This document shows, in pieces, positions 22,634 to 35,625 of a stretch of 64,000 nucleotides of DNA (position 1 is the first letter of the stretch; the number at the start of each line of letters is the position of its first letter). Under the pieces are notes generated by a model. The model had not been told where the DNA came from, made no database searches, and saw only the letters and a list, made by a program, of their open reading frames with translations. The position numbers and the translations under genes were made by a program. This stretch comes from Chimonanthus salicifolius (taxonomy: Eukaryota; Streptophyta; Magnoliopsida; Laurales; Calycanthaceae): contig CM023541.1 of assembly GCA_013350335.1 (NCBI GenBank), positions 41,160,739-41,224,738 on the forward strand, read 5' to 3'.

Positions 22634-22889
22634 AAAAGAATATAATATCTCCTCATATTTAATTCACATGAATAAAAAATCCCTCCAACCCCATTTTCTT
22701 TAAAATAAAAAAAATTATATCCAAAAAATAAATAAAAAATCACAGCTGTAAAGTAGAACATGAAAAAAACGTAATCCGAGTTGCATGCCTCATGGAAATA
22801 AAATATTCTTTCCACGACCCCCTCTTACAGCAATGGGGAATCACTTTCGCCATTCTCATAACATGGCTGCCCAATATAAATTCTCCAAA

Positions 22890-25800
22890 CGGCCAATGGA
22901 TATCAGAGACCACTTTTTATCATCATTGCAAGCAATTCAGACACTGAATGAAGATCATCACCCCGACGGAAAGCATTAATCATCACAACATACATATCCC
23001 AATCTGAAGAAAACCCAGCTCTTAACATCACAATGAAGATTTTTTTTGCATAATTAATAAACATCTTCTACACAATCTATTAATTACTGCACTATAATCT
23101 CTGATAGAGATTTCAAAACCCATATTGAGCATCTTGTCAAAGAGTATAAATGCCTTGCCTGCGTTGCCCCTTCCACAATGTGCCCTGATCACTGTGCTGT
23201 AAGCGGCTTTAGTCAATGTAATACCCTCCTCCATGAGAGTATCCAAAAATTTCTCTGCACCCCGCAGGTTATTGTTCAGACAAAGACAATCAATAAGCAC
23301 CTTATATGTAACAGGAGTAGGTGTAAGATTGCGCTGCAACATTTTCTTGTAGAGAGAAAATGCTGCTCCCATGTTCCGCTCTTCACAGAATCCGCGGATG
23401 AGGTTATTGTATATAATCTGATCTGCAACAAGACCCTTTGCATACATTTCCTCGAGAACATTGAGAGACTTCTTCAGCATCCCCTGTTTGCAGAGCCCCT
23501 TTATAAATATGCTGTAAGTAATGACATCGGGTGTGATAGCTTTTGTATTGATTTCATCAAGCAATTCCACCATCGCCTCTATGTTTCCCTCTCTACAATA
23601 CGCATTCATTATAGTATATGTTTCAATAGTTGGAACCAACCCAGCTCTAATCATCTGTTCATATAATACAATGGCCTCATGAATATTGCCTATCTTAACA
23701 TACCCATCAATTATTATATTGTATAAAACAATATCAACTACCAAACCATTCTTGGTTAACTTATCTAAATGCTCCCTTGCTTGAGATACCAACCCTTTCT
23801 TGCAGAGACCTGAAAGAATTGCAGCATGTGCATATGAATTGGGCATGATTTTCCTCGAGCACATTGTCGTGTACACTTGAGTTGCTCTTTCTATATCTCC
23901 ACTCTTGCAATAGCCATGAATGAGGATGCAATATACAATAAGATTTGGTTCCAAGCCGCTAGCCACCATTTCATCCAACAATTGCTCAGCTTTATCAACT
24001 TGTCCACTTTTGCACAGACTACTCAGCAACACACTGTAGTTGATGATGCCCGGTTGGAGACCCTGTGAAATCATTTCCTTCTTATCCTCAATCCTTCCTC
24101 TATATTTCCACTCTGGCAATGCTCACTTATCAATGTAGTGTATGCTACAATATCTGGATTCAATCCATTGAGCGGCATCCTATGCACAACCTTCCGAGCT
24201 TCATCCATAAACCCAAGTACACGGAAACCATTAAGAAGAAAATTGTATGTAATCACATCAGGCTGAATTCCACTCCTCTCCATGTCATCAGAGAACTCCA
24301 AAGCCTCCTCCATAAGACCTGCTACACAAAGTCCATGAATGAGCGCATTATAACTGTACATGTCGGGAACGAGTCCACATTTAATCATCATCGACAGAAA
24401 CGACTTAGCAACATCAATGAACCCCATACTGCAGAAGCCAGATATAAGCGTTAAAAACGACTAGACCAGGCCAAACTTGTTTTCTTTTCAACTCTTTGAA
24501 AAATGCCATGGCCTCTTGCAATCTACACTGCTTGCAGAGACCACCAAGAAGGATGCTGTCAGTGAATTCACTATAACAAAACCTCCTAGCCACCATCTCA
24601 TCGTATATTTTCAGTATCAAGTCTGTATGCCTCAAGTTGTACATCAGCCTGTTGTATGTCAATATCGAAGCTTGAAAATTTAGTTGATTCATCTTATCAA
24701 CTACAAAAAGTGCATCATGGACCATTTCAGAACTTGAATAGACATTTGCTAACATATCCCATACCTGACGACTTTGATCACAATCTCTGAAATTATTCCA
24801 CAATATCTCACAAAGGGAAGGTGCTGAACCAGAACCTGGCAATAATCAAGTGAGAATCAACACTGTGGTCGTGAGCATTCAATCATACAAAAAATGGCCT
24901 AATAGGATAAGTTTACCATTAATCACAACAGATAAACCAACTTCAATCCACAATGTTGTAACTGTAAAACAGCAACAGCGAGAAAATTTTGACAAATTTT
25001 TAGCTTCCTGATGGACTAAGTCAAGACAATGATCTGTTTCGTATCTATACTTGGGCGTTTACTATTCACAGTCCAGTGCCTCCATTCAAAACCAACCAAT
25101 AAACTATAAGATGATTCTCCTCCACAAGCTGATACCCACCATCCAAGCCAAAATCGTGGACAAGGCTGTGCAAATTGTACCAAATGTGGGAAGACAGTAT
25201 GTTCAAGAATTTTGTTGGGAAGAGCAACTGATTCTTACCCATCCCAAATGTTGTTGAAGCTACCATGACACCAGTCCTGATCCATCTTTGTCGTCACCTC
25301 CTGATAATGAGTATCAAGGATTTTTTTTACCATCTCAGCAATCTAAAGAATTCTACTAGCTAGGAAACAGGATCATCTGGTATTTAAAAGGTTCATGTTT
25401 CATGCTTCTCGTCCTCCTCTTCCTAGGAACATTTAGATCATTAATTGAGGAGCTTTCCATAACATGATACGGTTTCTCAATTTTACTTCTCTTTCTCCCT
25501 GTACTTCTAATAATCAGGTTATCATTCTTTTTACTTCGGTTTTTGGAGCTGGTTCTATTCCTGTTATGCCTTCTACATCTCTTGATTCTGTTTTACATGT
25601 TCCGTCATTTATCTACCATTCTTCTTTCTGTTAATAGTCAACTCGATCGTGAAATTGTTCAATGACTTTTTGTCTAACTCATTATGTTTTCTAAGACCTG
25701 ATGACTTGGAGGAAGATTGGTGGTGGCATTGAATCTCACAGCCTAAATTAATTTTCTTAATCTCCAATTCAAGCTCATCTATCATATTGAACTTTGTCAC

Positions 25801-26625
25801 TTGAAGACACTCTTCTTTCTAAGAACATGCTAGAGGTCTCAAATTTGACACATCCTACAGTAACCCAATACACCAGGCTTGCAGGCAGCTTCATGAATCC
25901 ATGGGTGAGGATACCTATGTTCTTAGAGGAAAAAAAAGTATGACCCACCCTTAAAGGCCAAGAAAATCTTAAGGAAGAGAGAGACTTCTCCTATTGTCTC
26001 CTTAAGTAGGAGAACTGAGGAGAAGATGCAACTCATGCTAATGATGGAGACGAAAATCTTCTCCTGGGAGAGAAGAAGTGAGGAGATTGTATGTTTTAAG
26101 TGGACCTGACTTTCTCCTCCCCTTTTCATCCAAACAGGAGAAACTCAAGGTTCTCTGGCATCCAAACACAGCACAGAGAGAGAGAGAGAAACATAACGTA
26201 AACGAACAAAAAAAAACGAAGAATTATCACAATTCTGGTGAAATTAATTCCACATTCTTCTCAAGAAAACTCCCACAAATGAAAAGAAGGAAACAAAATG
26301 ACAAAACAAGAGAAATCGAAACGAAAGCAATTAAACCTTCTTCTTCTACCATTGTGCGCAGAACCGCACGCAGTTCCTTCAACCTCCGTCTCGTCGCCAG
26401 CTCATGACACGTGGCTAGGCTCAAGAACCTAGAATCTGACACAACCTCCGGAGCATCAGAATCTGTTCTTGGATTGGGGGGATTTGAGAGAGAAGGGAGT
26501 ATCGCCGATGAACTCTTTACGAAGGAGCAATGGAAGGGTTTTGTTAGGGTTTTAGGAGAGAGGAATCGAAGAAGGGTTTTGAATCGACGGAGATGGTGGA
26601 TTAGCATCGAAGCATTTCCGACCAT
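22890..26625 (-). pseudogene. P-class PPR gene, copy 2 (frameshifted)
   Basis: Duplicate of the PPR gene at 4030-17749. Exon 1 (26625-26337; alternative start 26607) and its donor are intact, as is the acceptor at 24835, with an intron of only 1.5 kb. Exon 2 is broken: a 2-base deletion near 24447, a 1-base deletion near 24085, loss of about two PPR repeats near 23610-23650, and a further shift near 23040 in a T run. The original stop is still visible after MIKSGL near 22908. Amino-acid identity to copy 1 is high (near 88% over the first 140 residues of exon 2 by eye). It can only give a protein truncated after about 230 residues. Pseudogene status is clear unless the indels are sequence errors. 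Confidence 0.9.
25070..25812 (+). pseudogene. Old Ty1/copia fragment, unit-2 copy
   Basis: Counterpart of 6840-7830. It shows the start of the zinc knuckle ([10 protein letters not shown] near 25165) and the pre-integrase part ([17 protein letters not shown] near 25590-25750). The RT half present in unit 1 is missing. It has no solo LTR and no nested copia, so it serves as the empty-site reference. Confidence 0.75.
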
Positions 26626-28300
26626 CCAACACGAATTAACCTCTGAATCTATGCGGCGCTACGGGCGGGATCGGATCGGATCGGATCGGAACAGGACTTT
26701 TTTTCTTTATATCGTGAGCTGTGATTTCGGATATAATAATGTCGGAAGATCCTACATTTATTTATAAATTATAATAAATACAGAAAAATAAAAAATCAAA
26801 AACACTGCAGCCGTCGTCGGTTCTCCTTCCGTTTTCGTTTCACTGCGAATAAGGGGAGGAGAGAAACGCTGGAAAGACAAGGATTAAATGGGAAATTAGT
26901 TAAATACGGTGCACCACTTACGGTGCAAAAATCAGTTCCCTTATATTTTTAATTTTTTTTATCTGTATGTTGATGTGGTAAAATATAATTGGTTGGACTT
27001 TCAAAATAAATTATGAAGTCCATTAAATTATTGACACATAGTTATATAGTATAGAAAGGTTTGATTTAAGGATAAATTTAATATTTTTCAATAAAATATA
27101 ATTTTTTTTTAAATTCATAATCCTAAAATATTTGAATTGAAATTAATTGTATTAGTCTTTATAAAAGTCAGTTATGGTAACTAGAATGACTTTAGTAATA
27201 ATTATTAATATGTATAATTAGATATTTAGTTTGATTAAATCAACTTAGCAATAAATTGCGTTTATCTTATGCTAAGTTAATAATATTATGTGAACTATAT
27301 ATTACATTTATATATCAAATTAGTGTTTAAATGTATTTGGCATGTGACATGAGATTAATAATAAGAAATCATCTAGAGCTTTAAGTAATTGTCTAATTAA
27401 TAAACACTAGTAGGAGACACGTGCTTCGCATGATTGAAATTAGGTAGAAATTTAAAGCGAATAATTTTTCTTTAATTCACAATTTTTTTTACAAAATTTT
27501 CTATTTTTGGATAGTAATATAAAAGAATTTTGATTGTATTTTTCAAAATCAGTAGATTTAAACATAAGATCACTTTCTCTATTATTTTATATAACTTTTT
27601 CATAAATTTTCTCCATTCTTAGATAATAATACGATAAAGTTGAAATAAATTCTTTCTAGCTCACCAAATCATATCTAAAAAAAGCTCTTTTCTATTTTTT
27701 TAATTTTTTTAACAAACTTTGCCTTTTTTGTTTGGTGATATGGAAACAAGTCTCAACGGTTCAATGAGCAAACGGTCGAGATTCATTTGACGGACATCTT
27801 AAACTATCTTTTTCTATTGTTTTGTACGAGTAGCATTTGACAAAATTTTATAGAGAATATTTTTTTCATTTATAAATTTTATGTATTTTTTTATTTTTAG
27901 ATACTGATACAAAATAATCTCAGTCATATCTTCAAAATTATCAAATTTAATCATAAAATCTCCTTCTCTATTTTTAGTCAATTTTTTGTACAATTTTTCT
28001 CTATTTTCAGATAATAATATGATAAAGTTAAACAAAATTCTTACAACTCACTAAATCTCATCTTCGAATATCTTTTCCTATTTTTTTAAATATTTTATTG
28101 GATGAAATTTTATTTTTTTATTTGCCAACATAGATATAAATCACAGCCATTTAATGAGTGAATGATTAAGATTCATTTAGCAAACAAATAAAATTAAAGA
28201 AAAAGAATAAAGTAGATACAATACCAGTTAACATGTATATTAAAGAATATTAAACATGTTTGTAATCATTAATTAGCATTGTCATCTTAAATTAAATCGA
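26626..28300. other. 5' flank of PPR copy 2 and AT-rich spacer
   Basis: Upstream of the pseudogene. Contains a short GGATC tandem run (26670-26691) and, near 26905, two close TACGGTGCA copies. From about 27480 it is AT-rich DNA matching unit 1 (17920-18580). No gene is seen. Confidence 0.5.
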
Positions 28301-29218
28301 AATTTTAAGTTTTTAAACTATGATTTGAAAACATAAAAGGCTGATATGACCATTGATAGAATGAGATTAATAACATAAATACTAAAATGTCAGAAAAAAA
28401 AAAAAAGTCAGATTATTTGAGTTACATTGTTGAGAGAGGGAAGTGTGGAGAGTTTGGGTTTACTATACTGGGCCTACATGAACCCCAACTAAATTTAATA
28501 ACATGTGGTCCAAACTGGGCTCTTAATTTCTGATGTGATGGCCCCGACCTGATCCTAAATCTAGAGCTAACCGCCAATTTATAGGTCAGAATGGCAGCAT
28601 GGAAGAGCCCAAAAAAATTGGGCTTGGGCTGACTCTGGCCCACATGGAAGACCCCAAAAAAATTGGGCTCAGGTTGACCCGGGCTTGGGTCGAGCTTATT
28701 TTTGGGCAAGAAATATCGGGCTCAAATTAAAATTTGGGCCCTAATTGGGCTAAATACATGGAACCTCAAGTCTAGGCCCAAGCCCAAATTTGAGCCACAT
28801 TCATGTAATCTATAATATTTTTTTTCATGAATAATACAAAAAACTTCCTCTAAAGCCCAAAGAAATCTGAGCCTGAATAAACCCGCATATACATTTTTGG
28901 TTTGAAGTTGGGCTTAAGCCTTACAAATCCAATTAGGTTAGACTCAGATTTGACTAATTTGGATTAATCAAGCCCAGACTTGAGTAAACCCAAAATCCTG
29001 CCCAGCCCTTCTAAATTGCAGCCTTTATAGTGAGGTGCATATCCATATTATAGACCATAACTTTGGGCTCAAGTTAAGTCGTCGTCATCCTCATTATCAT
29101 CATCATCATGAAAGTCTACAATGTTTTATCTATTCTAACCCTAATATACAAGACATAGGTTCACCACTGACTCTGTTTTCTATTGGACCAAGAAAAGGGT
29201 GAGCCATAAATTCAACCC

Positions 29219-29400
29219 AAAGGAGTTGGAGTGATAGTGAGGAACTCACTTCAGGAAACGAGAGTATTTTGTTCGATTCCCATTTCACCCCAAAGGGTCA
29301 TTTCTTATAGAGTTATTCGGCTTTCACACGCCTCGAGAATAGCCAGGTGCTTTAAGAGACATGGCCACCTTGACTGTGAAATAAATGTGAGCCACAGAAC
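29219..29400 (+). mobile_element. SINE family B copy
   Basis: GGAGTGATAGTGAGGAACTC opening, a good B box TGTTCGATTCCC near 29270, and a 3' end GTGCTTTAAGAGACATGGCCACCTTGACTGTGAAATAAA. This is the best-preserved B box of the family in the window. Confidence 0.65.
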
Positions 29401-30774
29401 TATAGGGATCCTTAATCATGGTTGCTTGACTTGGTTACAAAGTGTTTTCACAAGCAGCAGGCCTTAGACCAGTTTCTTTACAGCAGGTCTCCATGTGCCG
29501 CAGTGGATCAATGATTTCCTTTGGGTGAAGCAAGTAAAGAATGAATAGACCATGCTTCTCTTTTTCACCTAAAGAAAACATGAATTCACTCTTTTACTAA
29601 TTAATTTATTGAAGACTACTTTAGCATCATGAATAAATGGAGTCTAAGTGAAAGGCATTGGTCATAAAGAAAAAATTGGAATTGATTCTAACAAGGTATT
29701 TTTTATTAATATTGGACACATGAAAATAGAAAACTTTCCCTGTTGTCTTTATTTAGCATGATAAATTAAAAGGGCAAATTGAGAAAAATATCAATTTATT
29801 GCAAGACAATGCTCTCTGTTGGTAAAAACACCGGTGCTAGAAACAATTTCAAAAAAAAAAATCAATAAATGTTTGATTCTAGATTTCTAGTCATCAAAGT
29901 GTACGGTGAATGATTTGTCAAAACCATCACTATCTTGTTTTTATAGCATACATATCTACACTTCACATTGGAGGTGACACTAATTCTATAGATATACAGA
30001 ACTACCCACAAACCTCGTGAATCACATAAGCATGAGAGAGTCGAACTTAGAATTAGTTTTTTAATCTTTAATTCAAATGATTTTCGAATTGCTTGGTCTC
30101 ATTGATTTCAAGTTTCATGGGGCAATTGAAAATGAAACCATTATCTCAAAAGTATCACTAAAGGTAGTTTGTGTTTTTTCATAAAAAATATGATTTTTAA
30201 TAAAAATTAACTTTTGCACAAAATTGATGTTGTTTTTATAAAAAAAACAAAGTGGTTTTTGAATTCACTTTCTATTTTTTCATATTTGCTAGAAGAAAGA
30301 GTTTTTAATGAAAATAATATATTCATACATGTGTAAAAAATAAAAAAGTTTTATCTAAAAAAATATTTTCAATGAGACTACTTGTTAGTTACGTCTTCAA
30401 CGTATTTTTACCCATGGTGGATGATGCCACATTTTGAATGCTCATTGTTCCACGTATTGCCATTAATTGGAGAATAAATTACAACAAAAAAATATTAAAT
30501 ATTTTCCTAACCATAGTTTGCAGTACTAATTTGGATAAATGGGTTTTGAATAAAAGATGTGATAACATCTTGAATCTAAGGTTTTTGGGTGAATTTGAAT
30601 CATTGAGAGTTGAGACTTCATATTTTACTCTAACTAAGTTTATAAAAATTCTAAAATTGATAAAGAAGAAAATAATTTGTTTTTTGAAAATTGTGGCTAT
30701 CTAACAATGCGACACAATACATACGTTTAAAATATATATATTTTTAAAAGAATCACATTTTTATTATTTTAGAG

Positions 30775-30985
30775 TTAAAAATATTGTGTTAGAGATACTT
30801 TAGAAATAGTATCAATACATAATAAATTGAGAGAAACATGTTTGAGGTGATTTAAACATATATGCAGAAGACCGGAGACCGTCTCAATTTGCAAAATTGA
30901 GAGTTTAAAAGTTGTGGGTACAAGGAGGAGTAGGGGTAGATCGATAAAATATGGAAAGGGGAGATAAAAGGACACGATAGAGATT
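30775..30985 (+). pseudogene. RTE-type LINE 3' fragment
   Basis: Frames give KLRETCLRWFKHI, RRPETVSICKIESLKVVGTR and RSRGRSIKYGKG. This is the LRWFGH-RRP-GRGRP succession that ends RTE-clade polyproteins. Truncated at both ends and interrupted by stops. Confidence 0.65.
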
Positions 30986-30999
30986 TTTTTTTATGATCA

Positions 31000-31110
31000 A
31001 AGTGTCTAGGTCTCTTTGAGCATCCGAGTAATCCTTGGGGCATATACAAACCTCCCTACCCATACATACAGACTAATTCTATGGGAAGTGACCCTTCGAA
31101 ATAGAATAAA
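31000..31110 (-). mobile_element. SINE family B copy, minus strand, partial
   Basis: Begins with poly-T (30983-30992) then ATGATCAAAGTGTCTAGGTC. Its complement is the family 3' end GACCTAGACACTTTGATCAT followed by poly-A. The 5' part is too diverged to delimit. Confidence 0.5.
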
Positions 31111-32208
31111 AATCAGATTCAAAATTATCTAAGACGAATTCCTAACCATCATTGGCCTACTTTAGGAGTCACATGAGTCGGTCAGACTTTGTACAATGGA
31201 GCCTAAGGCCTTTGATATCGAGGATAAAATTCTTTATCCGAAAGATTAATTTGCTGTATTGTGTATGGTCTTTTGTTGGATTCTTTGGGTGTTTGTACCC
31301 TTTTTATCTTTTTGTGGCCCATTATTTGGCCCTTTTAGACCCTTTCTTTTTAGAGTTTCCATCTTTTGATTAATAACATTTTTAAAAATAAAAATAGAAT
31401 CGCTCATTAAAATGTAACAAAATTATAACAATAATAATAAGATCTTTTTTTTTTTTTATCCAACATTTTCTTTTCCTCTAAATGACCTCCAAAATTTAAA
31501 AGATCTTGTTAAAAGGTTGATTAAGATAGTTTGTACATTTGCAGATGTTTTTAGAAGCAATTCAAGTATTGAAAAAAAAAATTGAAAAGATATAAGTGGC
31601 TACCGACAATCTTTGTCCGTTTGGCTATGATGAGTGGTTTCATGGGGTTGGAGTCAGGATCGAGTCTTGGCGAAGTGAAAACGTATAAAAGAAAAATATA
31701 AGTGGCTTCATGGGAAAAGAGAGAGATCATTGAAAATTTAGATTGATGTAATTTTTATAAAAAAAAAAGACATAATAGAGTCTAAAATGACAGAAAGTAT
31801 GATTGTAGGTGGGGTAGGATGAAAGCATATGACTTTGAAAGAATTGTCAAAAATATATTGTAATATTATAAAAAAGATATAATATCAAGGTATTTTTAAG
31901 TTATTAGTTTTATTAGAATATCATAAAAATGTTGAAAAATAAAATAATTAAGATTAAAATATATCATAATGCATATTTAAAAGCTTAAAAATTGTACTAT
32001 TGAAAATACATTTTGACTTTGGGCAACCACCAAAACAATATCTTGATAATCTTGTGAAATATCATGATAAATCATTTATAGAAATATTTTAAAACATTAG
32101 AAGAGGTTAAAATTTGAGATATTTATAGAAAATATTCATGAACACTTAAAAAAATGATATATATTATTGATAAAAAAAATGGCTATTGATAATGACGACA
32201 TACGTAAT

Positions 32209-32435
32209 TCCAAGGAGTTGACCTAGTGGTTGAGACAAAATACTTTAAGATTGAGGTCTTGAGTTCAATCTTTGACAACTCTAAGAAAGGCCCACTCTCC
32301 GTAGGATATGTGCAGAGTAAAGTCTCACCGCTTGAACTCGGTATATGTAGCATGTGTGTATAGGGAGGCGTGCACATGCCCAGAAAGACTAGTCAGATAG
32401 ACACATGGACACCTTCTGTCATAAAAAATATATAT
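32209..32435 (+). mobile_element. tRNA-derived SINE, uninterrupted counterpart
   Basis: A-box-like GACCTAGTGGTTGAG, B-box-like GGTCTTGAGTTCAATC, a body identical in order to 19036-19505, and a 3' end ACATGGACACCTTCTGTCATAAAAAA. The two boxes are about 30 bases apart, as in tRNA-derived heads. It predates the duplication because both units carry it. Confidence 0.7.
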
Positions 32436-32439
32436 AATG

Positions 32440-34546
32440 ACGAGAGACCAAAAAAAAATTCAAATTAACATTGGAGATATTTTGAAATTCTAAGTGTGAT
32501 TTTGTGATCTTGCATTCTAAGATAAGAACCACTTATTTATCAAATTGGGTCTCAATCATGATAGTAACAAATACAAAGTCTATTATTAACATCTAATTGC
32601 CAAACAAATAAAAATGATTAAAATGATGTGAGTTTGGAACTACCCTTGGCTGTACATGACTTCAGATACTTTCTCAAGGCTCAACAGCTCCAGCTTTTTG
32701 GATTGAATGATGAAAGACATAAAAGAAGAAAAAACCAATCGCCCATTTGGTGTGATTTAATTTTGTAGAAGAATGAGATGCACTGAGTGGTACAAGAGAA
32801 CTCAGTTGAGATAATTAAAAATAAAATATTTTATTTTTTGAATCAATGACTAATAAATTTATAAAATAGATGACTTCAAAATTTAAAATTAATATATAAG
32901 CAAAGTCTATTATTAAATGATTAAAAAAAGATGTGAGTTTGGGTGAGATACACTTGGTGGTACAAGCCAATGGAGTTTAAATAATTAAAAATTTACTCTT
33001 ATTTTCTTATTTAATGACTTCAACACATTTATAAAATAGATGATGGAAACCTTAATGACATCAAAAGTTTAAATACTTAATATATAAGCAATAAAGTTGC
33101 TCCACCGAGTTGGCCTAACCCATATCGATTTACCAAAAATCAATGTGTTTCAAATAATCTAGAGTGAAAAATGGGTTGCGCCGATACGGCTCGTATCAGC
33201 GTAACCCAATGTATTGACTGTTACAGATTGATACACTTCCCTCCATCATCTATCCACACTCGCCTGTCACATGTTTAGACTCCGGCAGCAATTCACTGAT
33301 GTATTGGGATTTTCCTTGCAACGTTGTTGTTGATACACCTCATTTTTTTTACCTGTGCTCTCAAGATTTATGGATTAACATCAACTAAAAAACAATTTAA
33401 TTGAATGGACGACCAAGTTTTGAATTTAATTATTTAAAAATAAATTATAGAAATGCATTAGAAAGATTTCACTTTCAATTGGAGTTATCTGATAAAACTG
33501 ATTCTTCAGCAATGTGACAATTGGAACACTTCTAAAGTTCTGCTACAGTCGATATGGACAACCGGCCAAACGTGCACACACTAATACAATAAAAAGGAAA
33601 AAATTATGAATATTTAATGGGCGACGACGACTAAGTCATTATATAATGGTTGATTTGGTGGTCTAAAGCCTATTCCATTTGCCCATTTCATCCTTTTATT
33701 TTTGAAAAAAAAAATTAAATACTTTATGTTGATAACAAAAATGTTTATATTATTTTCTTTTAATAGTTTTTTAAATGTTGTAAAATATTAAATTAAAATA
33801 TAAGTACAATAGTGGAGACAATGTAGTTTGACAAAAGTATTTTAGGTTTTTGGATGGCAATTCAATGTTTTGGCGATGTGCATTTTCTTTTTATCTTCTT
33901 CTTTTTTTTCTATAAAAGTCTAATAAATATTAATTATCGATTGTGAATTGATTGACAACAAATTGGGATGAACTTTCAATCCCAATATTTAGATTGAAAT
34001 TTTACCATTTTTTGTTCATCTAAAAGATGTGATTTGAAATTCACACTAATTTTTGTGAATTAGTTCACAATGGATAGTTTCTCCATATTTAAGACACAAT
34101 ATAAATAGAGAGTAAAGAAGTGTTTCATCTTTATTTAGTTATATAATTTTAAGAAAATACAAATAATGTATAGTAGATGAAATTTTAATAATCAAAACTA
34201 CAAAACTACCCGCAGAGATAGTTTAGTTGGTCTAAGCTTTAGAATTAAACTAGAGATCTTCATTTATCCATGGAATTAATTTGACCATCAATGTAAGAGT
34301 AGAGAAACCCATGTTATCTAAAAAAATACTAAAAATAGAATAAATTATTAGTTATAAATGAAACTTTCTATTAAATTTTTGTACATATAATTTAAAATAT
34401 TTTAAAAATACTAAATTTAACCTCAATTAATTCTCCCTTATATCATTTGTTGATGTGACAAATTATTTAATAAGTATATTATCAATCCTTAAAAAACCAA
34501 CTAAGAGCGATAGTCTACATGAGGTTATAGATATAAAAGAATAATA
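32440..34546. other. AT-rich non-coding block of unit 2
   Basis: Counterpart of 19506-22440 lacking the 364-bp insertion. No coding sequence, no delimited element. Confidence 0.55.
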
Positions 34547-34650
34547 CGAAGGATCTGGATCGATGATCAGAAACCGACTCTAGAAATAGGAGTATTAAAT
34601 TCAATTCCCACTTTACTTTAAAGAGTTACTCTCCATAAAATTATACGTTA
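34547..34650 (+). mobile_element. SINE family B copy, 3' truncated
   Basis: Counterpart of 22443-22633, recognisable through the B-box-like AATTCAATTCCC. It is cut off where a GCTGCATTTGGATGGGGG MITE-type end begins at 34652. Confidence 0.5.
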
Positions 34651-35262
34651 GCTGCATTTGGATGGGGGATAACCCCACATTACCTCTCTTTGGTTAATTT
34701 TTGAAAACCCTTTTTAAGAGAGGGTTTTTATATTACCTAGGGTAACCCTTGACCCCTCCAAAATTGTTGTGTAGGAGTAGAGAGGTTTTAATATACCTCG
34801 AAAATTAATTGAAAAAAAAAAATCCCTTCAACCCTATTTTTTTTATAAGAAAAATAAAAAAATTCATATCCAAAAAGATAAGATTGGAGGAGGGCTAGTG
34901 GTACAGTGCCCACAGATACATGGAAGGAAGTTGGTTAAGACGAAACGTGAAACATGGGCCATGCCCTATGAAAGCAATTTGTCAGAGGTTGCTTCACATG
35001 AGTATGATTTTTGTTCTCTTTAAAGCAAGAGCAGTCCAAGTTTCCAACCCCACTCTTTACCTTAAGCACATGCACCTATGCCAGCTTCACACCTTTCTTT
35101 CTTCTCTCTCAATCATAACTCTAAACTTACATTTTTCATTTTCCTTATAAATTTCAAATCTACCTTTATTATTTAAATAGTTTAAATATCATTTTATTAT
35201 AATAAAGATGAAATTTTTTATTTCTCTTTTAACATTCAATTTTTATTTTTTAAAAAAATTAA

Positions 35263-35617
35263 GGGTGCCCATCCTAACACGGGAAGTTTTCTTTTAAGAG
35301 GCACGGATTTTAGTGAACTTTCCATTTTGCCCTTCATTCATCTACAAAAATCGATTCACTGAATCGGTGTACTTGACAGGTGCACTGACCGGATCACTTG
35401 AAAATCGGTGCACCTGATTTCTTGAAAGTCAAATCGGTGCACCGACCGAATCATTTTGCACATAAATCGGTTCACTTTTCAGTGAATCGATTCACTCATC
35501 AGGTGCACTGTACCATTTCACTGAAAAAGTGAGCTGATTTCTGCGAATGTGGGCAAAGTGGAAAATCTAAAAAATCTGTGCCTCCTAAAGAAAACTCCTG
35601 TGTTAGGATGAGCACCT
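35263..35617. mobile_element. hAT-type MITE, 355 bp
   Basis: Flanked by perfect 8-bp duplications AAAATTAA (35255-35262 and 35618-35625). Ends GGGTGCCCATCCTAACAC and GTGTTAGGATGAGCACCT form inverted repeats extending to about 50 bases with mismatches (through AAGAGGCACGGATTTT). An 8-bp duplication is characteristic of the hAT superfamily. The centre is built from repeated AATCGGTGCAC/AATCGATTCAC motifs and has no open frame. Confidence 0.88.
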
Positions 35618-35625
35618 AAAATTAA

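Larger units (their letters stand above)
4060..22740. repeat. Tandem segmental duplication, unit 1
   Basis: Sequence from CACAGCTGTAAAG at 4060 to about 22740 recurs in the same orientation and order from 22741 to about 34880. Matching blocks, unit 1 to unit 2: PPR exon 2 (4030-6332 to 22890-24835), old copia gag fragment (6840-7830 to 25070-25812), intron end and exon 1 (16920-17749 to 25830-26625), upstream AT-rich block (17920-18580 to 27630-28290) and distal block (18640-22735 to 31780-34880). Unit 1 is longer mainly because of the 8.4-kb copia, two solo LTRs and a 364-bp insertion. Orthology of blocks is by eye at roughly 85-95% identity. Confidence 0.92.
28300..31780. other. Unit-2-specific 3.5-kb block
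   Basis: Absent from unit 1, where sequence passes from about 18580 to 18640. It contains a GGGCC/CCCAA-rich stretch (28430-29010) with a two-copy tandem repeat of about 49 bp (28597-28690), a SINE-B copy, an RTE-LINE fragment and a minus-strand SINE-B copy. There is no intact coding region. Whether it was gained by unit 2 or lost by unit 1 is not decided. Confidence 0.7.
22741..34880. repeat. Tandem segmental duplication, unit 2
   Basis: This is the second tandem unit and abuts unit 1 directly. It lacks the 8.4-kb copia and the solo LTRs of unit 1, and also the old copia RT portion (unit-1 7830-8278 and 16715-16920). It has a private stretch of about 3.5 kb (28300-31780). Subtracting the private insertions from both units leaves nearly equal cores of about 8.7 kb, which supports one duplication followed by independent insertions. 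Confidence 0.92.
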
